A model generated the notes under the pieces. The model did no database searches. It was not told the DNA's origin and worked only from the letters and a program-made list of their open reading frames with translations. Of a stretch of 16,397 nucleotides of DNA, positions 1 to 7,576 are shown one piece after another. The stretch comes from Gemmatimonadota bacterium (GTDB lineage: Bacteria > Gemmatimonadota > Gemmatimonadetes > Gemmatimonadales > GWC2-71-9), in contig QHTP01000029.1 of the NCBI GenBank assembly GCA_003220855.1, positions 1 to 16,397 of the forward strand, given 5' to 3'. Position numbers and translations under genes: made by a program. Numbering within the stretch: position 1 is the stretch's first letter; the number at the start of each line of letters is the position of its first letter.

Positions 1-117
1 GTACGCTTTCGATCGACCCCCGCTCAGCGCCAGCGCTGCGGACAGACAAACCGTCGTCACCATCGCACTCAGCAGCCACGACACCTGCGCACCACCACCC
101 TTGATGAGCCGCCGCAT
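1..117 (-). CDS. N-terminus of an unidentified exported or membrane-anchored protein (partial)
   Basis: Reading leftward from an ATG at 117-115, 39 codons stay open to the window edge. The start is chosen because it is the first ATG downstream of a well-formed promoter and has a G-rich stretch (AGGGGG) about 8 nt upstream. The peptide begins MRRLIKGGG and continues into a hydrophobic segment (about residues 12-32, with SWLLSAMV and LSAALAL), which looks like a signal peptide or an N-terminal membrane anchor. Nothing of the mature protein is visible, so no function is proposed. It has its own promoter and leader and is therefore probably transcribed separately from the gene ending at 296, although both lie on the minus strand. 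Confidence 0.6.
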   Translation of the reverse strand, partial: MRRLIKGGGAQVSWLLSAMVTTVCLSAALALSGGRSKAY

Positions 118-210
118 CGGGAGCCCCCTGGTCAAGTGCGGATCAGGCAACAGCACGATTACATGTGGGAACCTCTTGGTGGATGCCGCTTCAGCAGTCA
201 GGCTGGCGTC

Positions 211-238
211 ATTGTACGCGGAGGACGCGTCGTGTCAA
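211..238 (-). promoter_or_regulatory. Sigma70-type promoter for the left-edge gene
   Basis: On the minus strand TTGACA (238-233) is followed after 16 bases by TACAAT (216-211). Both hexamers are at or one base from consensus, which is conspicuous in DNA this GC-rich. Transcription would begin near 204, giving a leader of about 87 nt before the ATG at 117. An inverted repeat GGACGC/GCGTCC (223-228 and 243-248) is centred exactly on the -35 hexamer and may be an operator. The rest of the 118-295 gap shows nothing else that I can support. Confidence 0.65.
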
Positions 239-295
239 GGATGCGTCCGCGTCATGTGAGCATCTTGTCAGGTGTTGCAGTGGGGAACGTGCGTT

Positions 296-940
296 CTAGA
301 ACCCGAGGGCCAGGCCGAGTCGGGCCACTGTCTCCTGGATCGGCGCGTCGATCTCCCCCGTCCCGCCGGGATTGGTCCTGCGATTCATGCGGTTGAACGC
401 GTAGGTCGCGGTGCCGTGCAGCCGGCCCGCGAGCCGTACGTCGAGGCCCAGACCCAGATCGAGCGAGACGGCCGCGTGGCCCCCTCCCGAGAACTTGGGC
501 GCCGCGAGGTAGTTGGCGCGGAACACGACCGTCGCACCCGGCCCGATCTGGTAGAACGACCGCGCCCCCACGCGCAACGCTCCGACCGATTGAGCGTCGA
601 ACTCCGGGTCGACGCTGCGGTGGAGCACCCCCACCTCGATGCTCGCGTAGGCGGCGACGTCGTAGGCGACCCAGGCGTCCACCTGGGTGGCGGTGAAGCC
701 GCTGTCCGCGGCGCTGCCGGCCACGGGATCGAAGCTCAGACGCACCACGGCTGCCTCGACGGAGAACCTGTTCCGGCGCGCCCACAGCGCACCGCCGAAC
801 CCGTTGCCGCGATACCGCAGTCCCGAGGCGACTTCGCGATAATCGGCCAGCACGAACTGGGGGCCGACGGCCACCAGCTGTCCCGCCGCCGGTCGCAGCG
901 CGAGCGCGAGCAGCAGCGGGCCCAGAGCCGCGCGCGTCAC
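296..940 (-). CDS. Small outer-membrane beta-barrel protein (unknown family)
   Basis: The protein has 214 residues, starting at a GTG (940-938) that overlaps the upstream stop codon as GTGA. The reading frame stays open far upstream, but that part lies inside the neighbouring gene and looks non-coding. The start gives a classic signal peptide: basic TRAA, then a Leu/Ala core, then a cleavage region near PAAG (about residue 20). The mature part has alternating polar/hydrophobic stretches, aromatic-rich strands and Gly turns, and ends in LGLALGF. A terminal Phe is the usual recognition signal for outer-membrane barrel assembly. There are no cysteines and no enzyme motifs. It is the last of four translationally coupled genes with a kinase and a lipoprotein, so it is probably the outer-membrane member of that set. 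No clear ribosome-binding site is seen, which fits coupling. The barrel assignment is inference from pattern; the specific function is unknown. Confidence 0.75.
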   Translation of the reverse strand: MTRAALGPLLLALALRPAAGQLVAVGPQFVLADYREVASGLRYRGNGFGGALWARRNRFSVEAAVVRLSFDPVAGSAADSGFTATQVDAWVAYDVAAYASIEVGVLHRSVDPEFDAQSVGALRVGARSFYQIGPGATVVFRANYLAAPKFSGGGHAAVSLDLGLGLDVRLAGRLHGTATYAFNRMNRRTNPGGTGEIDAPIQETVARLGLALGF

Positions 941-1971
941 TTGGGCGTCACTGGTGACACCGGGGCCACCGTGACCTGCACCTGCTGGCGCCGGGCCACG
1001 TTCTCCTTCGCGATGTCCTGGTTGCGGCGGGCGATTTGATCGCGCAGCAAGTGATTGTACAGGATATTGGCCTGCGCAGGTCGCGCTGCCGGCTTGCGGA
1101 GCATCATCACGAACCCCGTCACCAGCGCCGCTCCCCCCACGAGCCCAAGCTCGCGCTTCGAGCTCGAGCCCAGGCTCGAGCTCTCGAGGCCGAGCGTGCC
1201 GACGAGCGCGCCACCCGTATAAAGGAAGGCGAGCCCCACGGGACGCCAGCTCTGGGGCGGAATCTCGGTCTCGGGAAGGAATTGGTAACCCGGCAGGCTC
1301 GTGACGGACGGCAGCGTGTCCACACGGCCGTGACTGACGCGGATCGGCTGCGACGCGGAAAACGTGTTCTGACCCAGGCGCGCGTCGACGACGAGTGTAT
1401 AGGTGCCCGCCGGCACCGGGTCCCCGCCCGGCAGCCGTGCGGGCCAGCGCAGGTTCACCTGCCCGTTCCACGCGCCCGAGTCGATCACGACGGTTGCCCC
1501 GCTGCCGATGGCGCGCGCCACGACGCGGGCCGGCTGCGTGACCGTGAACCGCACGGGCACGGCCCCCTGCCCACCCACGAAACTGACGCTGTCGACCCGC
1601 AGCTGACGCACCAGCAGCACCTGCCGCAGCGCCACGTCGAAGGCGCTGTAGGCCTTGGGCGACACGCGGTTGGGATCGAGCTGTCGCTCGGGGTCGAGGA
1701 GCACCACCTGCTTGAACGCGTCCACGGCCTTGAGGATCGAGTCCATAGCACCGTAGGTGAAGCCGAGCAGCTCGTATGCGCGGGCACGCTCGGCGCCCGT
1801 GAGCCGCTCGCGCAGCGCGGCCCGCGCGAGCGTCAGCACCTGGCGATACTCGAGGTTGTCGTAGGCTTGCTGCGCGCGCCGCAGGGTGGCGTTCTGCGCC
1901 GCCTGGGCGGCTCCCACAGCCGGGTGGGCAAGACCCGCGAGCAAGACGACGGCGGCAAGGTAGCGGGACAT
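937..1971 (-). CDS. Secreted TPR / Ig-like protein with C-terminal hydrophobic segments
   Basis: The protein has 344 residues from ATG 1971-1969. A GTG at 1980 overlaps the kinase stop codon and is an alternative, but the ATG has GGAG about 8 nt upstream and begins the signal peptide directly (MSRYLAAVVLLAGLAHPAVG). Residues about 27-105 are helical TPR-like repeats (AQQAYDNLEYRQVLTLA and a later AVDAFKQVVLLDP), as in envelope scaffolding proteins. About 110-200 is a beta-sandwich of the FlgD/Ig kind (PVRFTVTQPARV, PAGTYTLVVDA). About 235-290 holds two hydrophobic stretches separated by a Ser-rich loop. The tail is charged and helical (NQDIAKENVARRQQ). It is coupled to the kinase before it and the barrel after it. 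It probably works in the periplasm as an adaptor; this is inferred from domains and context. I recognise no named family for the whole protein. Confidence 0.72.
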   Translation of the reverse strand: MSRYLAAVVLLAGLAHPAVGAAQAAQNATLRRAQQAYDNLEYRQVLTLARAALRERLTGAERARAYELLGFTYGAMDSILKAVDAFKQVVLLDPERQLDPNRVSPKAYSAFDVALRQVLLVRQLRVDSVSFVGGQGAVPVRFTVTQPARVVARAIGSGATVVIDSGAWNGQVNLRWPARLPGGDPVPAGTYTLVVDARLGQNTFSASQPIRVSHGRVDTLPSVTSLPGYQFLPETEIPPQSWRPVGLAFLYTGGALVGTLGLESSSLGSSSKRELGLVGGAALVTGFVMMLRKPAARPAQANILYNHLLRDQIARRNQDIAKENVARRQQVQVTVAPVSPVTPK

Positions 1972-1976
1972 GGGAC

Positions 1977-3506
1977 TCACTCCGGCAGCAGCGTGTAGCG
2001 CTTGCGGACCGTGTTACTCGCGTCGACCACCACGGTCTCGGTCACGGTCTTGAACCCCGGGTGCTCGATGCGAATCGTGTGGCGCCCGGGCTTGACGACG
2101 TATTCGACCAGCGGCGTCTGGCCGGCATCCACGCCGTCGATGTACACCTCGCCGAACGGGTCCGCGGCGAGGGTGAGGAAGCCTTGCGCTTCTAGCACGG
2201 GCGCGGGCGGCCGCGGCTTGGCGCGTGGAGCCGGACTCGATTGCACCGGTACGCGAACGGTGTCCTGAATCCTTACCGTGTCGACCGAAGGTACCGCTCC
2301 CCGCTCCTCGGTCCCTTGGCGTCCAAGGACCAGATATCCTCCAACCCCGGCGGCCACGACGATCACGAGTCCGATCCACGCAGCGGCGCGCGATTTTCTG
2401 GGAGCGGTGGGCGGCGCGGCCTTGCTCCGGCGCGCGCCCGGGAGCGGCGTCGTGGGCGCACCGGTGATCTGGGTGGGCGCGTCGGGCGTGGCCGCCGGAC
2501 GGGGGCGCGCCGGGCCGCGCCCCTTCCCCGTCCCTTTCCCCGGCGCCGCGACCGGTTGCTCCGGCCAGACCGCGGTGGCGAAGTCTTCCATGGTCGGAAA
2601 CCGCAGGTCCGGGTCCTTGGACAGCGCACGCGAGATCGCCGCCGTGAGGGCGCCGGGGATGCCGGGACGCTTCGCGCTGGCGAGCGGCGGCTCCTCGTAG
2701 ATGTGCTTGTAGATGATGGTATGGACGGAGTCGCCGCCGAACGGCAGCTCGGCCGTGAGCATGCGGTAGCCCACGATCCCGAGCGAGTACTGGTCGGCGC
2801 GGCCATCGACGGGCGACCCCTTTCCCTGCTCGGGTGCCATGTAGTGCGGGGTGCCGATGATCATGCCGGTGGCCGTGAAGCCGGTCGCCGCCTGCAGCGC
2901 CTTCGAGATCCCGAAGTCGGTGAGCATGACGCGGCCGTCGTGGTCGAACATGATGTTCGCGGGCTTCACGTCGCGGTGCACGACGCCGCGCTGGTGGGCG
3001 TGCCCCAAGGCGCAGGCGGCCTCCCACAGAATTCGCTGGATGTCAGGGACGGCCAGGGGCTCGTGCTGCTCGAGCAGGTCCTCGAGCGAGGTACCGGCGA
3101 TGTACTTCATCACGAAGTAGTTGAGCCCGCCCTCGCTCTCGACCCGGTAGATGGGGATGATGTTGGGGTGGTCGAGCTTGGCGGCGGTCTTCGCTTCCTG
3201 CTGAAAGCGGCGCACCACCTGGTCGTCCTGGGCGACGTCGGGCGGCAGGACTTTGATCGCCACTTCGCGCTCGAGCGTGAGGTCGTGGGCGAGGAAGACC
3301 TGGCCCATTCCGCCCTTGCCCAGCAGGCGTTCGATGCGGTACTTGCCCTCGATGATGCGCTGCAGCCGCTCACGAACGATGTCCACGCTGCTGGTGCTGG
3401 TGGGCCCGTCTCCGCCAGAAACGTCGGCACCGCACGTCGAGCAGAACTTGCTGTTCTCAGGGATCGGCGTGTGGCAGCGGAAGCACGCGAGTACGCCGTT
3501 GGTCAT
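1977..3506 (-). CDS. Transmembrane Ser/Thr protein kinase with N-terminal zinc ribbon and C-terminal PEGA domain
   Basis: This 509-residue Hanks-type kinase should phosphorylate Ser/Thr of cytoplasmic partners in response to an envelope signal. In order: a zinc ribbon with Cys8, Cys11, Cys22 and Cys25; a kinase domain at about 56-310 with the glycine loop GKGGMG (63-68), Lys85, alpha-C Glu104, HRD 177-179 with VKPAN, DFG 197-199 and APE 224-226, all intact, so catalytically competent; a Pro/Arg/Thr-rich linker with possible autophosphorylation sites; one membrane helix at about 375-394; and a PEGA domain at about 442-508 (DPFGEVYIDGV, PGRHTIRIEHPGF). PEGA domains are surface or periplasmic beta folds, so the kinase should be cytoplasmic and the sensor outside. 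The ATG overlaps the lipoprotein stop as ATGA and has GGAG 8 nt upstream. It is the second gene of the four-gene envelope cassette. Its substrates are unknown. Confidence 0.95.
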   Translation of the reverse strand: MTNGVLACFRCHTPIPENSKFCSTCGADVSGGDGPTSTSSVDIVRERLQRIIEGKYRIERLLGKGGMGQVFLAHDLTLEREVAIKVLPPDVAQDDQVVRRFQQEAKTAAKLDHPNIIPIYRVESEGGLNYFVMKYIAGTSLEDLLEQHEPLAVPDIQRILWEAACALGHAHQRGVVHRDVKPANIMFDHDGRVMLTDFGISKALQAATGFTATGMIIGTPHYMAPEQGKGSPVDGRADQYSLGIVGYRMLTAELPFGGDSVHTIIYKHIYEEPPLASAKRPGIPGALTAAISRALSKDPDLRFPTMEDFATAVWPEQPVAAPGKGTGKGRGPARPRPAATPDAPTQITGAPTTPLPGARRSKAAPPTAPRKSRAAAWIGLVIVVAAGVGGYLVLGRQGTEERGAVPSVDTVRIQDTVRVPVQSSPAPRAKPRPPAPVLEAQGFLTLAADPFGEVYIDGVDAGQTPLVEYVVKPGRHTIRIEHPGFKTVTETVVVDASNTVRKRYTLLPE

Positions 3507-5152
3507 CGGCGGCTCCGCAGGAGCGGGGCGGCGGGGCGCCCGGAGATGCGGGGCTTGACGCGCAGGGGCGCACCGCGGCTGGACGCGGCAGGCGGTGACG
3601 GGAAGGACGTGTTGCAGAACCCTGCGCCCAGGAGGTCGACGGTGCCGACGCAGAGCTCGTAGGTCGTGGTCGTGCCTGCAAAATCCACGACAACCAGGTA
3701 GTAATCTCCGGTCGCAAGCGAGATAGTCCGATTGACGTCCGAGCCGGCCGCGGTATCGGCAAGCACGAGCTTCACCGCGGTATCCCCAGGCGCCGGTACG
3801 TTCATGACGTACAGGTCGAGGTCTTTCAAGGAATCCGGGTTGGTTCCCGGAAGTGCGTGCAGTCGGAACTGCGCGCTCGTCCCGAGTGCGCCGCTCGTGT
3901 AGTGGAACCTGATCCAGTCCACGTCGTGCGGGTTCTCGATCGTCAGCGTGTCGCGGAACGGAGCCGGGATGGTATCACGCAGGTCCGCGGCGTTGCACGA
4001 GTTGTCGTCCTCGTGCGCGTCCGCCGGCAGCTCGCTCTGGTACCCCGCGATCACCCCCAACCCGTAGCGGCCGGCGGTCGCGTAAACCGCGATTCCGTCC
4101 AGGGCACCCAGCGGGAGGTTCTTGAAGGCGACGATGGTCGAATCCGCTGCGCCTTCCGACGGTGAGAACCGCGCGCCGTGACAGCTGTGCGACCCGGGCC
4201 CGAAGGTCCAGGAGTTCTTGCCGATGAAGTACGTCTTGGCGGCACCGTTCCAGCCGAGTGAATCGGTCAAGAAGGTCGAGAACGTGCCCGCAATCTGGGG
4301 CGCCGTCAGAATGATCGTGAGGCTCCGCGTCTCCGCCTGCGTGAAGTTATACCAGTCCGCGCCCGTCGTCTGGCCGCGCTTCAACGTCTCGAAGGCGAGG
4401 GCCGGGTTGAAGAACAAAAGCGAGTCGAGGGCGGTGTTGGTGACGGGGAAGGGTCGGGGCCCGTCCAAGTCGATGGCGCTCGGAATGGTGTCGTTCGGCT
4501 CATAAATATCGCGCTCGATGACCTTTGTGGTGTCTCCGTGCACGAAGTTGAAGACGCCCTGCCCTCCGGAAAACCCCAGGAAGAAGAGCGAATCCGTGGT
4601 CGCGGGTGGCGGCACCCAAAAGCGCGCGCGCGCCGTGCCGACCTTGAACACGCTGTCCGAGAACGGCACGTGAATCAGGTTCACGCCGGCCAAGGACGCC
4701 AAGAAGATGGAGTCCACGCCGACGCCGTAGATCGTGAGCTTCTCGCCGTACTTGACGATCTTGGGTCGGACGCTGTCGACCTCGAGCGGCGCCGATACTC
4801 GCAGTGTATCGACGCCCGGCAGGGCCGCCGCGTCGAAGTTCCGCGCCGCCGCCCGAATGATCGCCTTGCCCGAATTGACGCCGACGACGTGTCCGGTCTG
4901 GTCGACGGTCGCCACCGTGGGGTCGCTGCTGGACCAGACGAACGTGACGTTCGGGATTTTTTGCGAGTCGCCGGGGGCGACGATCTGCCAGGCCGTCGCC
5001 TTCGCGGTGGAATCGGCGCCCCGGAGCAGGATCTTGAGCGCCCTGAGACTTACATGGACCGACGAGTCGTGCTCGGTGGGGTAGACGCAGGTCGCGACGA
5101 GAACCCAACCGATCAACAGCGCTGTCGCCGCCAGGCCGCGCCCATGTCGCAT
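3503..5152 (-). CDS. Surface lipoprotein with BIG2, TIG/IPT and two PPC-like domains
   Basis: The protein has 549 residues from ATG 5152-5150, with GGCGG about 10 nt upstream. A TTG ten codons earlier is possible but less likely. The N-terminus is a lipoprotein-type signal (RHGRG, hydrophobic core, VLVATC with Cys22); Thr before the Cys is atypical. Residues about 40-118 are a BIG2 domain with the hallmark VWSSSDPTVATVD. About 127-215 resembles a TIG/IPT fold (PKIVKYGEKLTIYG). Two pre-peptidase C-terminal-like domains follow, beginning at YEPNDT (about 225) and at HEDDNSC (about 390) and ending with GDYYLVVVDF. Four Cys in the PPC parts could form disulfides. The last about 34 residues are Pro/Arg-rich and strongly basic, which is odd for a secreted protein. 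No protease domain is present, so this looks like a binding or scaffold protein. It heads the four-gene cassette with the kinase; the 70-bp gap upstream shows no convincing promoter. Confidence 0.82.
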   Translation of the reverse strand: MRHGRGLAATALLIGWVLVATCVYPTEHDSSVHVSLRALKILLRGADSTAKATAWQIVAPGDSQKIPNVTFVWSSSDPTVATVDQTGHVVGVNSGKAIIRAAARNFDAAALPGVDTLRVSAPLEVDSVRPKIVKYGEKLTIYGVGVDSIFLASLAGVNLIHVPFSDSVFKVGTARARFWVPPPATTDSLFFLGFSGGQGVFNFVHGDTTKVIERDIYEPNDTIPSAIDLDGPRPFPVTNTALDSLLFFNPALAFETLKRGQTTGADWYNFTQAETRSLTIILTAPQIAGTFSTFLTDSLGWNGAAKTYFIGKNSWTFGPGSHSCHGARFSPSEGAADSTIVAFKNLPLGALDGIAVYATAGRYGLGVIAGYQSELPADAHEDDNSCNAADLRDTIPAPFRDTLTIENPHDVDWIRFHYTSGALGTSAQFRLHALPGTNPDSLKDLDLYVMNVPAPGDTAVKLVLADTAAGSDVNRTISLATGDYYLVVVDFAGTTTTYELCVGTVDLLGAGFCNTSFPSPPAASSRGAPLRVKPRISGRPAAPLLRSRR

Positions 5153-5222
5153 TCGCCGATGTCCGCCGAGGTCGGCAGTCAATCTAATAATCGCCGGGTG
5201 CGACGCCCATGACGCGTCTCAC

Positions 5223-6623
5223 TTAGAGCCGTCCGCGGCGCTTCAAGTCGAGATACTGCGCCACCACGGCTTCGGCGGCCCGCTGGGGCGCGACGTCCAG
5301 CACCAGCACCCCCGCGCGCCGCATGTGTCCCAGCGCTTCCTCCCGCGCGCGCAGCAGCTCCTCGGCCGCCGCCTTGCGAAACGCGTCGTGCGCCGCGGCA
5401 GGCCGGAGCGTCGCGACCTGCTCGATCTCCGGATTCTTGAGCGTGACGGCGAGCGGCAGGTGGCGCGGCCGCAGGGTGACGACGTTCGCCACCAGGGCAT
5501 CCGACGCGAAGCGGTCGATCACGTCGGTGAACAACACGGTGAGCGCGCGCTTGCGGTTGCGGGCGGCGAGGTACCGAAACGCCCCCGGGTAGTCGGGCTC
5601 GACGAGCGTGGGCTCGATCACCGCGAGCACGTCGAGCACGCGCTTCAGCGCCGCCCGGCCGCGCTGCGGCGCGACGAAATGCTGCACCCCGTCCGCGAAC
5701 GCCATCACGCCGACGTTGTCGTCGTGCTGCGTCGCCGCGTACGCCAGCTCGAGCGCCGCCCGGACCACATAGTCGAGCCGCGACAGGCCGGCGATCTCCG
5801 CCGTGAGCAGCCGGCCGGTGTCGAGCACCAGCAGCACCTGCTGGCGCCGCTCCGCCTCGTACTGCCGCGTGATCACCTTGCCGCGGCGGGCCGTGGCCTT
5901 CCAGTCGATGTGCCGCAGGTCGTCGCCCGGCACCCAGTCGCGCAGCGACTCGAACAGACGGCCCTCGCCCAGCTGCCGCAGGGGCGTGATGCCCTGCTCG
6001 CGACGCCGCTGCGCCCGCGCCACCGACGCCTGGAGGCGCGCGGTGACGAGGGGGGGATACACGGTCGCGTCCCACGGCAGGTCGATCCGGTCGCGCCGCG
6101 CTCCCAGTCCGAGCGGACCGATCGAGTCCAGCGCGAACCCACCCCCGCGCCCCCGACCGCGCCGTGCCGGCCGCACGGCGACGCGGTCGCCCGCGGTACC
6201 GAGCGGCGGCACGGCGATGCGGCGCGGCGCCTGGGTGCCCCCCAGCACGTCGGGCCGCAGCTCGCGCACCCGCAAGCGGGCCGTGCGCCGGGTGCCGTTG
6301 ACCCAGCGGTAGAACACGTCGGCCTCGCGGCCCACCGAAAAGGCCGGAGGGGCGTCGCGGGACACGCCCAGCCCGGCGCGCCCGGGGCGGGCCGCGAGCG
6401 CCGCGTCCAGCCACACGACCGCGACGAGCGTCAAGTCGGCGACGAGCATGGCGTCGAGGCCCCAGGGGATCCAGAGCGCCGCCAGGCCGGCGAGCGCACA
6501 GACGGCGCCCACCCACAGCGCGCGCCGGGTCCAGAGCACCCCCGCCCGCGTGCCGACGAAGTACCAGATGCCCCAGAACGCCGCGACGATCGCGAGGTAC
6601 GCGAGCCACGCCAGCGGCGTCAC
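5223..6623 (-). CDS. DUF58 family membrane protein (MoxR partner)
   Basis: The protein has 466 residues from GTG 6623-6621, overlapping the MoxR stop as GTGA, with GGAGG 10 nt upstream. Membrane helices lie at about 4-23, 35-53 and 57-78. A beta-rich region follows (about 85-190). The DUF58 signature is at 224-246 (FESLRDWVPGDD then LRHIDWKATAR). The C-terminal half is a von Willebrand A-like domain starting at VLLVLDTGR (about 264-271). Its metal site is degenerate: the strand has Asp-Thr-Gly rather than Asp-x-Ser-x-Ser, as is common in this family. DUF58 proteins are encoded next to MoxR ATPases and are thought to be their membrane partners or clients; the biochemical role is unresolved. 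It is the last gene of the MoxR cassette and is followed after 70 bp by the lipoprotein-kinase cassette on the same strand, so read-through is plausible. Confidence 0.92.
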   Translation of the reverse strand: MTPLAWLAYLAIVAAFWGIWYFVGTRAGVLWTRRALWVGAVCALAGLAALWIPWGLDAMLVADLTLVAVVWLDAALAARPGRAGLGVSRDAPPAFSVGREADVFYRWVNGTRRTARLRVRELRPDVLGGTQAPRRIAVPPLGTAGDRVAVRPARRGRGRGGGFALDSIGPLGLGARRDRIDLPWDATVYPPLVTARLQASVARAQRRREQGITPLRQLGEGRLFESLRDWVPGDDLRHIDWKATARRGKVITRQYEAERRQQVLLVLDTGRLLTAEIAGLSRLDYVVRAALELAYAATQHDDNVGVMAFADGVQHFVAPQRGRAALKRVLDVLAVIEPTLVEPDYPGAFRYLAARNRKRALTVLFTDVIDRFASDALVANVVTLRPRHLPLAVTLKNPEIEQVATLRPAAAHDAFRKAAAEELLRAREEALGHMRRAGVLVLDVAPQRAAEAVVAQYLDLKRRGRL

Positions 6624-7576
6624 GCGGTCGGCACCTCCGTCTTGTCGAGGATCGCCTTGAGCGCCGCGTCCGGCGTGACGCCCTCGAGCTCGAGCTCGGG
6701 CGCGAGGCTCACCCGGTGGCGCAGCACCGCGGCGGCGAGCCGTTTCACGTCGTCGGGGATGACGTAGTCGCGCCCGTCCAGCAGCGCCGCCGCACGCGCG
6801 GCCTTGAGGAGCGCCACGCCGGCCCGTGGGCTCGCGCCCAGCGTGAACGACGCGGCTTCTCGCGTGGCCCGCACGACGCCCGCGATGTAGGCCGTGATCT
6901 GCGACGCGACCCGCACGGCCTCGACCGCGGCACGCAGCCGCTCGAGGCCCGCCGCGTCGGTCACCTGGCTCACGCCGTAGGTCGCCGGCCGGTCCGCCTC
7001 GAAGCCCTGAACGGTGCGCTCGAGAACGCCCCGCTCGGCGTCCGAGTCGGGGTAGCCCACCAGCACCTTGGCCATGAAACGGTCGAGCTCGGCCTCGGGG
7101 AGCGGGTACGTGCCTTCGAACTCGACGGGGTTCTGTGTCGCGAACACGGTGAACGTCGCGGACAGCGGGTGGCTCACGCCGTCCACGGTGACGGTGCGCT
7201 CCTGCATCGCTTCGAGCAGCGCCGCCTGCGTCTTCGCGGGAGCCCGGTTGATCTCGTCGGCCAGCACCAGATCGGCGAAGATCGGACCCGGTCGGAAGGT
7301 GAACTCGCGCGCGCCGGTGAGCAGGGTGACCCCGGTGATGTCGGCGGGCATGAGGTCCGGCGTGAACTGGATGCGCTGGAATTTCACGTCGAGCGCGAGC
7401 GCGAGGGTCCGCACCAGCAGGGTCTTGGCGGTGCCCGGCACGCCCTCGAGCAGCACGTGGCCGCGGGCGAGCAGGCACACGAGGGCGTCGCGGGTCGCCG
7501 CCGCTTGCCCCAGGATCACGCGATCGAGCGCGTCTAGGATGCCGCGCGCGTCGTCTGCGGGCGAAGCTCCTCCCAC
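6620..7576 (-). CDS. MoxR family AAA+ ATPase
   Basis: The protein has 318 residues, the usual size for MoxR. The start is GTG 7576-7574, preceded by GGAGG at a short 4-nt spacing. The frame is open much further upstream, but those codons lie in the DUF4350 gene, whose end this gene overlaps by about 43 bp. Motifs are: the helix ILDALDRVILGQ typical of the family N-terminus, Walker A GVPGTAKT (45-52), Walker B LVLADE (103-108), NRAPAKTQAALLEAMQE after it, sensor 1 ATQNP with Asn149, TYPLPEAELDRF (156-167), and sensor 2 GASPRA (247-252). All catalytic residues are present. MoxR ATPases act as chaperone-like machines that mature or remodel membrane or metal-containing complexes together with DUF58/vWA partners, and the genes around it are those partners. 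The substrate cannot be deduced here. Confidence 0.95.
   Translation of the reverse strand: MGGASPADDARGILDALDRVILGQAAATRDALVCLLARGHVLLEGVPGTAKTLLVRTLALALDVKFQRIQFTPDLMPADITGVTLLTGAREFTFRPGPIFADLVLADEINRAPAKTQAALLEAMQERTVTVDGVSHPLSATFTVFATQNPVEFEGTYPLPEAELDRFMAKVLVGYPDSDAERGVLERTVQGFEADRPATYGVSQVTDAAGLERLRAAVEAVRVASQITAYIAGVVRATREAASFTLGASPRAGVALLKAARAAALLDGRDYVIPDDVKRLAAAVLRHRVSLAPELELEGVTPDAALKAILDKTEVPTA

Noticed and set aside
1160..1183. 24-base perfect palindrome, two 11-base arms with a 2-base centre
   Set aside because: It lies inside the TPR/Ig gene, where Ser-Ser-Ser codons (AGC TCG AGC) occur twice. The symmetry of those codons explains it without a regulatory role.
2241..3662. 473-codon plus-strand frame opposite the kinase
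   Set aside because: Composition is typical of reverse-complement noise, and all kinase motifs are on the minus strand.
5150..5182. TTGACT on the minus strand upstream of the lipoprotein gene as a -35 element
   Set aside because: The bases 16-18 downstream are GC-rich with no -10-like hexamer, and the site lies immediately beside the start codon.
5325..6767. 480-codon plus-strand frame opposite the DUF58 gene
   Set aside because: Arg/His/Gln-rich shadow translation. The minus strand has a full DUF58 domain with membrane helices and an overlapping MoxR start.
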